From a virus: a DNA stretch of 64,000 bases. The position numbers were made by a program, and so were the translations under genes. Numbering within the stretch: the first letter of the stretch is position 1; each line of letters starts with the position of its first letter. The notes beneath the pieces were generated by a model that saw nothing but the letters and a program-made list of their open reading frames with translations, ran no database searches and was not told the origin of the DNA. The stretch is from the IMG/VR virus record IMGVR_UViG_3300044730_002015, positions 1 to 64,000 of that record; one strand, 5' to 3'. This document shows positions 34,592-41,476 of this stretch, in pieces.

Positions 34592-34637
34592 TTGAATTCT
34601 CCTTTGTGTTGTGCTCCTGCACAAGACTATTTACAAT
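34572..34637. repeat. Perfect 12-bp inverted repeat around the pstS start
   Basis: ATTGTAAATAGT (34572-34583, inside pstS codons 3-7) and ACTATTTACAAT (34626-34637), 42 bases apart. The ribosome-binding site and start codon lie in the loop. The outer arm also contains the late box. Confidence 0.5.
34628..34634 (-). promoter_or_regulatory. Late promoter box of pstS
   Basis: GTAAATA, 36 bases before the GTG start, inside the outer arm of the inverted repeat. Confidence 0.5.
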
Positions 34638-34654
34638 AAACTGCGCGGTTTATT
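34635..34654. repeat. Near-palindrome upstream of pstS
   Basis: AATAAACTGCGCGGTTTATT, arms of seven bases plus a GC core, with one mismatch (T/G). It lies between the Pho-box-like site and the late box; possible operator. Confidence 0.35.
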
Positions 34655-34672
34655 ATGACACTTTTGTTACAA
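34655..34672 (-). promoter_or_regulatory. Candidate Pho box of pstS
   Basis: On the minus strand TTGTAAC-AAAA-GTGTCAT: two seven-base half sites separated by four A. The E. coli Pho box has CTGTCAT repeats with a four-base A/T spacer; the second half site matches six of seven, the first four of seven. It lies 64 bases before the start. Would place pstS under host PhoB. Confidence 0.5.
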
Positions 34673-34687
34673 GTGAAAAACTATAGA

Positions 34688-34915
34688 TCAAGATTTGTGC
34701 CGATGATCGATGATGAACTGTAAAACTTGATTGATCGATAGATATGACACAGTGATAATGGTTAATACCACCGGAGCCAGGATCAACTGTCTAGACGACA
34801 GACCTGGCAAGCACAACAGTAGATATGCTGCCAGTGTGCCAGGCAGCAGATAGGGCAAGCAGGATTGTAATCCCAGAGCCAGCGAACTACTTTTTATTTG
34901 CTTCTTTGGGTTCAT
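34688..34915 (-). CDS. Small membrane protein in the lysis region
   Basis: 75 residues: a basic N-terminus (NPKKQIKSS), two hydrophobic spans (about 11-36 and 42-62) and a His/Lys tail. It overlaps the o-spanin-like gene by 29 bases. Size and neighbours suggest a holin or antiholin, but no family signature is visible. The pstS promoter region follows it. Confidence 0.65.
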   Translation of the reverse strand: MNPKKQIKSSSLALGLQSCLPYLLPGTLAAYLLLCLPGLSSRQLILAPVVLTIITVSYLSINQVLQFIIDHRHKS

Positions 34916-35258
34916 AGTATTCTCGATACTTTTTCAGCATCTCGCGCTGCTGTGATAGGAAATTGCGTGTGGCAGCAAAATCTATGGCTAATTCTTCGTA
35001 GCCATCGTCGGTCAAGGCAAACAGCACTTGATCCGCATTGGCTGCTCGCAGTTCTTCAAACACACGAGCCTGATTTTCCGGAGTCACGATGATCCAGCGT
35101 GGTACTGCTGGTTTGATAGGTGTGGGATCTGGGAGATTAAGCGGCGTGCGTGCCACTGCTTTCTTTTCGATCTCTATGGGTTTGATGGCATTCCAGGCCA
35201 GCAAGGCACAGCCCTGCAGATTCATTGACACCAGGATGACAGCTAGCATTGATCTCAT
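34887..35258 (-). CDS. Outer-membrane spanin-like lipoprotein
   Basis: 123 residues from ATG 35258. Lipoprotein signal with LQGC at residues 13-16 (RSMLAVILVSMNLQGC), then a Pro-rich segment (LNLPDPTPIKPAVP) and a charged helical C-terminus (RNFLSQQREMLKKYREYY). It directly follows the i-spanin gene with an ATGA overlap. An Rz/Rz1-type pair spanning the periplasm is the simplest reading. It is longer than most o-spanins. Confidence 0.72.
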   Translation of the reverse strand: MRSMLAVILVSMNLQGCALLAWNAIKPIEIEKKAVARTPLNLPDPTPIKPAVPRWIIVTPENQARVFEELRAANADQVLFALTDDGYEELAIDFAATRNFLSQQREMLKKYREYYEPKEANKK

Positions 35259-35749
35259 TGTGGTGCCCGATAGTTGGGATTGGCTATGGCTGGACATTCT
35301 TTGTTGATCTCCGCTGAACTCTTGGCTGCCAGTTCTTGCTGGGTATGTGCCGCGCCTGATGCCAGTTCAAGACAGCGCATGGCATTGCGTGTGCCACGGT
35401 TCACCAGGCGTTCTACTAGTTCTGGTTTTTCACGAGCTAACTGACCAAAGTCTCGGGGATTGCCGCGTGCGTCCTGGCTGAATTTTTTTGTCAGTGTATC
35501 TACTTCACCGCGATAGCGTTCTGCTAGATTCTGTAGATCACGATTGGTCTGCTGTATGGCTGCGATGTCTTCCACCATTTGTTTTAGCAAATCTTTTTGT
35601 TCTTGGATGCCTTGTTCTAGTCTACGTGCATTTTCTTGGCTTTGCACCAAGTCGGCTTTGATGTTGGAAACATACCAAAGGCCTGCGGCTATGATAACAG
35701 CGATGATCAGTGCTACTATGGATCGGATTATGGCGCCGACAGGCAGCAT
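35255..35749 (-). CDS. Inner-membrane spanin (Rz-like)
   Basis: 164 residues from ATG 35749. One N-terminal span (about 9-27, SIVALIIAVIIAAGLWYVS), then a long coiled coil (ADLVQSQENARRLEQGIQEQ, DIAAIQQTNRDLQNLAERY), and a C-terminal domain with two Cys (RCLELASGAAHT; NKECPAIANP). This is the i-spanin layout, fusing inner and outer membranes after peptidoglycan loss. Overlaps neighbours at both ends (TGATG and ATGA). The Cys residues could form a disulphide with the partner. Confidence 0.8.
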   Translation of the reverse strand: MLPVGAIIRSIVALIIAVIIAAGLWYVSNIKADLVQSQENARRLEQGIQEQKDLLKQMVEDIAAIQQTNRDLQNLAERYRGEVDTLTKKFSQDARGNPRDFGQLAREKPELVERLVNRGTRNAMRCLELASGAAHTQQELAAKSSAEINKECPAIANPNYRAPQ

Positions 35750-36363
35750 CAAGGCCTCTCGTAGCTGGCCTGGGCACGTGACATGGCTGTGCGAGCAGCA
35801 TCTGCTTGCTCCTGGCCTCGTGCTTCGGCGTCTCGTGTGCTGCCGCCGGGTTCTCCCGCAATATTTTTGATACGTTCTATTTTGGCTGGCTCTTCACCAT
35901 AGGTGTCGATAAAATATTGTCCAAGACCTTCATCATACTGCCAGTCAATGACTTTGACTGTGCCGTCTTTCATGGTCACACGATATCTGGCTGGTCTGAA
36001 CATACTTTCGGCCACACGTTGATCTGCTCTGAAATCTAGACCTGTGATTTTTTCTAAGGTGGCACGATACTGTGGATCCAATTTAACATGATGCTTATTG
36101 ATCAATGCCAGTATGTTATTGGCCACCATGTTTGTCATCGAGCTAGCCCGACCTGTTCTATATCTCATTACCAGATAATCAATGATTTCTCGAGAAGCTT
36201 CCGTGGCATCATCGCTGGTTACAGGAAAATACTTTTTTAGGATATTAACATATTCCACTGGCCGAGAATCTGACTCTAACAGAGTCAATGCAGATCGTAA
36301 AAATTTACTTTCTGCTATATCAGCAGGTGAATTTATGCCACCTACAATTTCATTAAGTTTCAT
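35749..36363 (-). CDS. Tagged hypothetical protein in the lysis cluster
   Basis: 204 residues from ATG 36363, which overlaps the endolysin stop; a longer upstream frame is an extension inside the endolysin gene. It begins MKLNEIVGGI (shared tag without Glu8-9). Helical N-half (SALTLLESDSRPVEYVNIL) and a beta segment (RYRVTMKDGTVKVIDWQYDE). The C-terminus is Arg/Gln/Ala-rich (ARGQEQADAARTAMSRAQAS). Perhaps a packaged protein encoded in the lysis operon. Confidence 0.7.
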   Translation of the reverse strand: MKLNEIVGGINSPADIAESKFLRSALTLLESDSRPVEYVNILKKYFPVTSDDATEASREIIDYLVMRYRTGRASSMTNMVANNILALINKHHVKLDPQYRATLEKITGLDFRADQRVAESMFRPARYRVTMKDGTVKVIDWQYDEGLGQYFIDTYGEEPAKIERIKNIAGEPGGSTRDAEARGQEQADAARTAMSRAQASYERP

Positions 36364-36824
36364 GCAATCAATCCGGGCTTGTACACAGTCTTGCCATTTT
36401 CTTTCATGGCAGTCAGTACCTGTTTCTTGAGATTGCCTTCCACATAGCTCACATGGACCCAACCTGAATCGGGCACACCGGGAGTGTAAAATTCCAATAT
36501 CACTTGTGTAAATTCCAGATTGCTCACGATCCACTGTGCTAGATCGGCATTGGCCACTCCGGGAATCTCGATATCAGCGGCCTGGCCTTGGCAATGATCT
36601 GATGTTTTAGATCCACCCACGGCAGCATTAACATTGGGATGGCGGAAACCCGAATTCACTTTCACACCAGTTTTGTAGTGTTCGCGCACTGGTTGCAGAA
36701 CTCGTTCTGCTAGCCTTTTGAGATTGGCGATTTCTGCATCGCCGGGAGTGTTGTCTAGATTGTGACGCAGTGCTGTTTCTGACTTGATCATTTCTGACAG
36801 TGTGAAATTTTCTGTGAGTTTCAT
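36360..36824 (-). CDS. Endolysin, peptidase M15 (D-Ala-D-Ala type)
   Basis: 154 residues, a single-domain zinc peptidase. VNSGFRHPNVNAAVGG and SDHCQGQAADIEI give ligands H77 and D84, and WVHVSY gives H124. It cuts peptidoglycan cross-bridges. No signal peptide, so it needs a holin; no cell-wall-binding domain. An AAGGAGC lies upstream of the ATG. Adjacent to the spanin genes. Confidence 0.9.
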   Translation of the reverse strand: MKLTENFTLSEMIKSETALRHNLDNTPGDAEIANLKRLAERVLQPVREHYKTGVKVNSGFRHPNVNAAVGGSKTSDHCQGQAADIEIPGVANADLAQWIVSNLEFTQVILEFYTPGVPDSGWVHVSYVEGNLKKQVLTAMKENGKTVYKPGLIA

Positions 36825-36834
36825 ATCTTGCTCC

Positions 36835-37377
36835 TTATCTTGTGATATGTGCCAGGTCTTGCCAGTTTTTTAAATCTCTGGCCACACGGCGATATATTGG
36901 TTTGATTGCTAGACCAGCGGCTTCGCGGATTTCATTGATATCGCCTTCTTTGTCACGATTGTATGCTGCCGGAGTCAATATCACGTTATTGGACACGGCT
37001 TTTTCACTGTAGGGATAAAGTTTTTTGCCCACACGTATTTTAAACTTGTCTGGATCAATGGCTGTGAGATTGGGCAGTTCGGTCATGACCTGATTGAAGT
37101 TTTTTACAAACTCTGGCGATCTGCGGAATTCAGCATAGACCAGATAACGATTGGGTTTGATTTCTCCCGGCGAGCGATCAGCATCCAGTATGAAGTCATA
37201 ACCTTTTTCCAACCACACAACCAAATCGTCTGCGGCCTGGCTGTTGCGCAGATAAAAACTTACTACTATGACATCAGCATCATCGCCCATGCGGCTTTCG
37301 AATTCATCGATGTGTACAGTAGGCTTGACCAAGCCCATCATGTCATGATATTCCAAACCTTCATTTAACTGTGTCAT
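36835..37377 (-). CDS. Conserved hypothetical structural-type protein
   Basis: 180 residues. Ferredoxin-like alternation is visible (DDADVIVVSFYLRNSQAADDL; KPNRYLVYAEFRRSPEFVKN). The C-terminus is basic (IYRRVARDLKNWQDLAH). ATGA overlap with the upstream gene. Unknown; virion-associated proteins near the lysis genes of T4-like phages are often of this size. Confidence 0.7.
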   Translation of the reverse strand: MTQLNEGLEYHDMMGLVKPTVHIDEFESRMGDDADVIVVSFYLRNSQAADDLVVWLEKGYDFILDADRSPGEIKPNRYLVYAEFRRSPEFVKNFNQVMTELPNLTAIDPDKFKIRVGKKLYPYSEKAVSNNVILTPAAYNRDKEGDINEIREAAGLAIKPIYRRVARDLKNWQDLAHITR

Positions 37378-38012
37378 AGTGCCGGCGCTCCTAGTCCACC
37401 CACGCCTGAGCCCTGTCCCGGAGGTGCGCCCAATGAGCCTGGTTGTGGCACACCAGGTGTTAGAGCATCCTGAGCAGATGGTCCTGTTTGATTCTGTTCT
37501 TTGTCTAGATCTTCTTCGTAGGCATCATCAAGATCCGCCAAATCCACACTTTGGTCTTCTAATTCTAGGCTACCAGTCTTGATGTCTTGCATGAGGTCCT
37601 TGGGCATGGTAATGCGCACCAGCCATATGTCTTTTTGAATCATACGGGCTTTGTGCGTGCCAGGACGGAAATCTCCAGGGTTTGTGATCTTTTCTGGGAT
37701 CTTCATTTTGTCTTGTTTGTATTCCACTGTGCAGTCCAGGCTGGTTAGACGCAGTCCTGCTCTGGGATCGGGCATGAGTTTGTAAGGCCATAAGAATATG
37801 CAGGTCACTGTGTATCTGCTGACATCGGGACCTTCCACCAGTTCGCCAAAGCGCCAGTTTTTGTAACTGTAGATGTCTAGTTCATCCAGCACACGCTCAA
37901 AGTCCAGCAGCACAGCCATGCTGCCGTCTGAAGTGTAGATGCCTTTGATCACATCGGCTATCAGCCAGTAATCGTTGTCGCCAAAACCGTTTTCAAATAC
38001 CTTGATGCCCAT
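37374..38012 (-). CDS. Hypothetical protein with Pro/Gly-rich tail
   Basis: 212 residues. The folded part (1-140) is beta-rich (NDYWLIADVIKGIYTSDGSM; TVTCIFLWPYKLMPDPRAG). Then comes an acidic linker and a Gly/Pro/Ala tail (PGVPQPGSLGAPPGQGSGVG). The late box is seven bases from the ATG; divergent from phoH. Probably a late structural protein. Confidence 0.7.
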   Translation of the reverse strand: MGIKVFENGFGDNDYWLIADVIKGIYTSDGSMAVLLDFERVLDELDIYSYKNWRFGELVEGPDVSRYTVTCIFLWPYKLMPDPRAGLRLTSLDCTVEYKQDKMKIPEKITNPGDFRPGTHKARMIQKDIWLVRITMPKDLMQDIKTGSLELEDQSVDLADLDDAYEEDLDKEQNQTGPSAQDALTPGVPQPGSLGAPPGQGSGVGGLGAPAL

Positions 38013-38019
38013 AGTGTAT

Positions 38020-38026
38020 TATTTAG
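38020..38026 (-). promoter_or_regulatory. Late promoter box, 7 nt from start codon
   Basis: CTAAATA seven bases before the ATG at 38012, in a 168-base divergent gap. Confidence 0.62.
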
Positions 38027-38139
38027 TGCTTTTGGGACCTAAGGGGATTTACTCGAGAGGGATTTGTTTGCGTGACAGCTTAATACTTAGCTGGTTTTTC
38101 CAGGGAGATATGTGCGGTTTAACTGGGGCCGCAGGTGAT

Positions 38140-38146
38140 CTAAATA
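38140..38146 (+). promoter_or_regulatory. Late-type promoter box of phoH
   Basis: CTAAATA on the plus strand, 34 bases before the phoH start. It is the only strong box on this strand. A CTGG-TTTTT-CCAG hairpin lies about 40 bases further upstream. The rest of the gap holds no other gene. Confidence 0.55.
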
Positions 38147-38180
38147 ACATTGGTAGCGATAACACTTAGGAGAATCCACC

Positions 38181-38918
38181 TTGGCTCGCAACAAAAGAAT
38201 AGCAGCACAAAAAGCAGCACGTTACACCGAACAACAAATGGCACCCAACACCATAAACTTCCGAGAAGCACAGCGAGTCAGGCACATAGAACTGGTGCCC
38301 AAGAGCCTCAATCAAGAAAATTACATATTAAAGTTACTGGATCCCAAACAACACATTGTGATAGCATATGGTCCTGCAGGCACAGGCAAAACTTACATAG
38401 CCATGCAGGCCGCAATAAAACAGTTGAAGATGGGCGCCATCGAGCGCATCGTCCTCACTAGACCAGCCGTGGGCGTAGAAGATGAAAAGCATGGATTCTT
38501 ACCCGGGGATTTAAATTCAAAAATGGAACCCTGGACCAGACCACTTCTCGACGTGTTACGCGAATATTACAGCCCACGCGACATCGCAAAAATGCTAGAA
38601 GATCAGACTGTGGAGATATCCCCCCTGGCATTCATGCGCGGCCGTACCATGAAGTCAGCCTGGGTCGTTGCTGATGAAATGCAAAACGCCACTCCTGGTC
38701 AAATGAAGATGCTGCTGACTCGTATTGGCGTGGGATCTAAAATTGTTGTGACAGGAGACGTTGAGCAGGCCGACAGATCAACACGTGATAATGGCCTTCT
38801 AGACCTCGCAGAGAGGCTGAACGCTCAAGGAGTATATGGCCTAAGTATATGCAAGCTGGATCGCAGAGACTGCCAACGTCATTCTATCATTGATGGAATA
38901 TTAAAGTTGTACGACTAA
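38181..38918 (+). CDS. phoH: PhoH-like ATPase
   Basis: 245 residues. Walker A GPAGTGKT at 64-71 with Lys70, Walker B VVADEMQNAT, sensor segment GDVEQADRSTRD and LTRIGVGSKIVV. This is the single-domain phage PhoH family, a predicted RNA/ATP-dependent enzyme often upregulated under phosphate starvation; its true role is unknown. Start is TTG at 38181 with TAGGAGAATC upstream, since no ATG is near. Only 13 bases downstream begins a 15-residue ORF with a perfect ribosome site. Confidence 0.92.
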   Translation: MARNKRIAAQKAARYTEQQMAPNTINFREAQRVRHIELVPKSLNQENYILKLLDPKQHIVIAYGPAGTGKTYIAMQAAIKQLKMGAIERIVLTRPAVGVEDEKHGFLPGDLNSKMEPWTRPLLDVLREYYSPRDIAKMLEDQTVEISPLAFMRGRTMKSAWVVADEMQNATPGQMKMLLTRIGVGSKIVVTGDVEQADRSTRDNGLLDLAERLNAQGVYGLSICKLDRRDCQRHSIIDGILKLYD

Positions 38919-38932
38919 GAGGAGGTTCAATC

Positions 38933-38980
38933 ATGAAATATCCCACCTCGTTTGATGATCTACAGGCGCATCCGCCTTAA
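38933..38980 (+). CDS. 15-residue micro-ORF after phoH
   Basis: Reads MKYPTSFDDLQAHPP. A perfect AGGAGG lies seven bases before the ATG, the best ribosome site in the window. A rho-independent terminator follows at 39032. It may be a translated peptide or a leader for something in this stretch; expression is likely, function unknown. Confidence 0.45.
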   Translation: MKYPTSFDDLQAHPP

Positions 38981-39031
38981 AGCAGTGCCATGAGATCACT
39001 GTAGAACATCCGTGACGCTAGACGTCAATTC

Positions 39032-39064
39032 AGCCCGTTATACCCTAATGGGCTTTTTATTTTG
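39032..39064 (+). terminator. Rho-independent terminator of the phoH unit
   Basis: Stem AGCCCGTTA (39032-39040) with TAATGGGCT (39046-39054), one G-U pair, five-base loop, then TTTTTATTTT. It ends plus-strand transcription before it runs into the convergent gene. Confidence 0.85.
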
Positions 39065-39464
39065 TTACAGGGCCACCTTCTACCCAGGCATCGCAGGTGC
39101 GTTTGGCAGCACATTTGAATTTCAAGAATTTACAGTAGCCCAGATCGCCAGCATCTATGGTATCTTCGGCAGCAGAGCTGGGCTCTGATCCAATGCCTTG
39201 AGCGATGCAGTCCAACATATCTGGCGATATGTCAAAGGCCGCACAGTTGCCGCAGCGACTTTGTTTGACCGATTGGATATCATCTGTGTTCCATTTGTCG
39301 GCCAACTCCTGCCAGTATTGGTCATTGGGTTCATTGGGATTCAATGGACCATAGTGATATTCATCTATGGCTTTTTGTCTGTTGCGGAGATTGAGATCGA
39401 TATCTTGGGTAGCCGGGGGACAGCCCTTTTCAATGGCTTCGATTATGTTGATGTAGTTTCTCAT
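39057..39464 (-). CDS. Cysteine-rich protein with shared N-terminal tag
   Basis: 135 residues from ATG 39464. The start MRNYINIIEAI matches the tag with one residue offset. The C-terminal 65 residues hold six Cys: CGNCAAF, LDCIAQGIG, GYCKFLKFKC, RTCDAW. The spacing suggests a metal or Fe-S cluster or disulphides. From memory the CGNC...GYCK...C domain occurs in other marine phages with no function. It ends convergent to the phoH terminator. Confidence 0.7.
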   Translation of the reverse strand: MRNYINIIEAIEKGCPPATQDIDLNLRNRQKAIDEYHYGPLNPNEPNDQYWQELADKWNTDDIQSVKQSRCGNCAAFDISPDMLDCIAQGIGSEPSSAAEDTIDAGDLGYCKFLKFKCAAKRTCDAWVEGGPVTK

Positions 39465-39465
39465 T

Positions 39466-39816
39466 TTATTCCTTGGTTGGAACATTTTTGGCCGCACCGC
39501 TGCGTTCGGCATCGGGATCTTGTCTGCGTTTACGAGCAGCAGCCGAAGCACGGCCTTTTTTGCCCAAGGCGTGTGCCTTGGCCTGTGGCAAGCATTTGGG
39601 CTTGCCTTCGCCTTTGCTGCCTCTAGCACAGTCTCCGCGTATCTTGCCATCGGGTCCAAATCTCACCCACTTTTCTTTAAACCATTTGCGTAGATCTTCT
39701 TCTAATTCCTGTTCCGACACAGGCACGCAGTTGGGCACCATGCGGTCGCCTTTTTTCTTCATGCCCTGTTGCTGATAACCTGTCCAGCAGGCTTCAAGTA
39801 TTTCTTGATATCTCAT
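39466..39816 (-). CDS. Tagged small basic protein
   Basis: 116 residues. Tag MRYQEILEAC, then WTGYQQQGMKKKGD, an acidic helix, then GPDGKIRGDCARGS and a Lys/Arg/Ala tail (KKGRASAAARKRRQDPDAER). High positive charge suggests DNA or RNA contact. ATGA overlap with the 53-residue protein upstream. Confidence 0.7.
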   Translation of the reverse strand: MRYQEILEACWTGYQQQGMKKKGDRMVPNCVPVSEQELEEDLRKWFKEKWVRFGPDGKIRGDCARGSKGEGKPKCLPQAKAHALGKKGRASAAARKRRQDPDAERSGAAKNVPTKE

Positions 39817-39974
39817 TTTTTCTTACCACCGGTGCCCCAGTTGGCAGCACCTTTTTTGCGACACTGTACCAAGGCACCGGATGCATAGGCCGATGGCCAT
39901 ACCTTGTAGCGGCTGCGCACTTTATTATAGCAGGCATCTTTCTTGGCTTCTGATACAAATTCATGAGCACGCAT
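39813..39974 (-). CDS. Tagged 53-residue basic Cys protein
   Basis: Begins MRAHEFVSEAKK (tag almost identical to the protein at 13586). The body has CYNKVRSRYKVWPSAYASGA and VQCRKKGAANWGTGGKKK. Two Cys and net positive charge. This small basic domain recurs, from memory, in many marine phage genomes. TAATG and ATGA overlaps with both neighbours fix start and stop. Confidence 0.72.
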   Translation of the reverse strand: MRAHEFVSEAKKDACYNKVRSRYKVWPSAYASGALVQCRKKGAANWGTGGKKK

Positions 39975-40177
39975 TATTCTTTGCTCCTGGCAACAAAATA
40001 TCCAGTGATTATGCCCACTATGCCTACCAAGGATTTTTCCAGCAGTTGTATCACTGCTGTGTCTGGTACTTTCATGTTTATTGCAGCAAGATGAAAATCA
40101 TAGATCACTGAGCCGCCCAGGATTAGTAAAAATCCCACGACCAGGATCAGCAGTATGATATCTTTGGGTGTCCACAT
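39974..40177 (-). CDS. 67-residue membrane protein
   Basis: Starts at ATG 40177 (MWTPKDIILLILVVGFLLIL). Two hydrophobic spans (about 6-24 and 45-62) flank a short soluble loop (DFHLAAINMKVPDTAV), ending in a charged RSKE. The start codon lies at the foot of a 10-bp hairpin and 19 bases from a late box. Possible holin or antiholin. Confidence 0.65.
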   Translation of the reverse strand: MWTPKDIILLILVVGFLLILGGSVIYDFHLAAINMKVPDTAVIQLLEKSLVGIVGIITGYFVARSKE

Positions 40178-40199
40178 ATGGCAAATCTCTTTGCCATAT
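40176..40199 (-). promoter_or_regulatory. 10-bp hairpin at a start codon
   Basis: ATATGGCAAA (40176-40185) pairs perfectly with TTTGCCATAT (40190-40199), loop of four. The Shine-Dalgarno-like AAAGAGA overlaps the loop and the ATG lies at the stem base. It could control translation of the small membrane protein. Confidence 0.5.
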
Positions 40200-40203
40200 T
40201 TAT
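40197..40203 (-). promoter_or_regulatory. Late promoter box
   Basis: ATAAATA (CATAAATA with the flank), 19 bases before the ATG at 40177. Confidence 0.55.
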
Positions 40204-40208
40204 GTGTT

Positions 40209-40499
40209 TTAAGCGGGCTCTTGATCCCAATCCTCTTGGGCAGGTTCCTGAGGATGATTGTGATCCAGCAGCATGGCAAAATACTGCTGATAATGCGGAG
40301 TATAAGTTTCGATCAGTTTGTTCCAGTCCCGGCCAGCATTGACTCCGTTCACATGGGCCTGCACTACCTGCAGCCGTTTGAAGTCCAAGATAACTGCAGA
40401 TGACTGCAAATGGCTGGTTTTGATGCTGTTGCGAACTTCGCTGAGTTCATCTATGCGCCCATCGGCGCGTGTTACATATCGTACGATAAAGTATCTCAT
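40209..40499 (-). CDS. 96-residue hypothetical protein after gp44
   Basis: Beta-alpha pattern (RYFIVRYVTRADGRIDELS; SSAVILDFKRLQVVQAHVNG) with an acidic C-terminus (EPAQEDWDQEPA). ATGA overlap with the clamp-loader gene, whose product it follows at the place where T4 has gene 62. It is far too short for gp62, so it is not a credible partner. Confidence 0.7.
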   Translation of the reverse strand: MRYFIVRYVTRADGRIDELSEVRNSIKTSHLQSSAVILDFKRLQVVQAHVNGVNAGRDWNKLIETYTPHYQQYFAMLLDHNHPQEPAQEDWDQEPA

Positions 40500-41413
40500 T
40501 TTTCTGTCAGTGTGATTAGTGTGGCTGCTAGATTGATTTCAGGGTCGGCTATGAATGCATGGTTGACCAGGCCATCGCGTATGGCCAAGACTGAATGATT
40601 GAATGCTTCATCGTCTTCGCCAAACAGTTCTATGTTGTCATACATCCAGGTATAGATGCTTTCATACTCACCAGCAGTGACATTGTTCAGTATGAGTTCT
40701 CTGGCCTGTTTATATTGCTGGCGCTTGAACAGTTCCACTGCCTGTGCCATGTAGTCGCCGGTGGCTGTGTCACTTGCGGGATTTTGTAGCACACCTCCAA
40801 CTGAACCCAACTGCACAGCATTGATAGATTTGCGCAGGTCGGGATAGTGTGCTGTGACATAACTGTCCAAGGTATCCAGTTCAAACTTCACGCTTTCCGA
40901 GAGCAGGATGGTGGCGATCCTGGCAGTGAGTTCGGTTTTGTCCAAGTCACGGATATGGAATCCTTGGCAACGACTGTGCAGTGCAGGTATCACTTTGTTG
41001 GGATAGTTACAGGTCAAGATAAAACGTGCTGTGCTGGCATATTCTTCCAACAAGCCACGCAACATGGCTTGACTGGCCTGGCTTAGATAGTCTGCTTCAT
41101 CCAACAGCACAACTTTGAATGCACCAAACGGCATGGTGCTCACAAAGTTCACCACCTTGTCACGCATGACTTCGATCTTGGTTTCGTTTGAAGCATTGAT
41201 CTGCATGACATCATATTCGTTGACTTCTAACTGATTGATCAAAATTTTGGCCAGTGTGGTTTTGCCTGTGCCCGGTGATCCCGAAAACAGCAGGTGTGGT
41301 ATGGCTCCATCTCGGATCCAGCCTTCCACCTGTGATTTTTGTGCTGCATCCATGAACACATAGTCGGCGGCTGTTGCGGGGCGATATTTTTCCACCCAGA
41401 GTCGATCAATCAT
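40496..41413 (-). CDS. 44: Clamp loader ATPase large subunit (gp44)
   Basis: 305 residues, AAA+ of RFC small-subunit type. Walker A GSPGTGKT at 45-52, Walker B VVLLDEADYLS, sensor FILTCNYPNK and Arg finger region HSRCQGF, opening with WVEKYRPATAADY. It loads gp45 at primer ends. The partner gp62 is not seen in the window. It has its own sigma70-type promoter in the 63-base gap upstream. Confidence 0.93.
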   Translation of the reverse strand: MIDRLWVEKYRPATAADYVFMDAAQKSQVEGWIRDGAIPHLLFSGSPGTGKTTLAKILINQLEVNEYDVMQINASNETKIEVMRDKVVNFVSTMPFGAFKVVLLDEADYLSQASQAMLRGLLEEYASTARFILTCNYPNKVIPALHSRCQGFHIRDLDKTELTARIATILLSESVKFELDTLDSYVTAHYPDLRKSINAVQLGSVGGVLQNPASDTATGDYMAQAVELFKRQQYKQARELILNNVTAGEYESIYTWMYDNIELFGEDDEAFNHSVLAIRDGLVNHAFIADPEINLAATLITLTEK

Positions 41414-41437
41414 AAGTTTCCTTTGGCAATATCTAGT

Positions 41438-41466
41438 ACTTTAGCACTCAGTTGGGTCTGTGTCAA
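41438..41466 (-). promoter_or_regulatory. Sigma70-type promoter of gp44
   Basis: -35 TTGACA at 41461-41466, 17-base spacer, -10 TAAAGT at 41438-41443, in the gap before gp44. Confidence 0.65.
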
Positions 41467-41476
41467 TGACAATTGG

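Noticed and set aside
36364-36534. N-terminal extension of the protein at 35749-36363
   Set aside because: It would lie inside the endolysin gene; the ATG at 36363 forms a normal ATGA overlap and gives the shared tag.
40209-40499. gp62 clamp-loader partner after gp44
   Set aside because: Position fits, but 96 residues are far too few and no similarity is visible.
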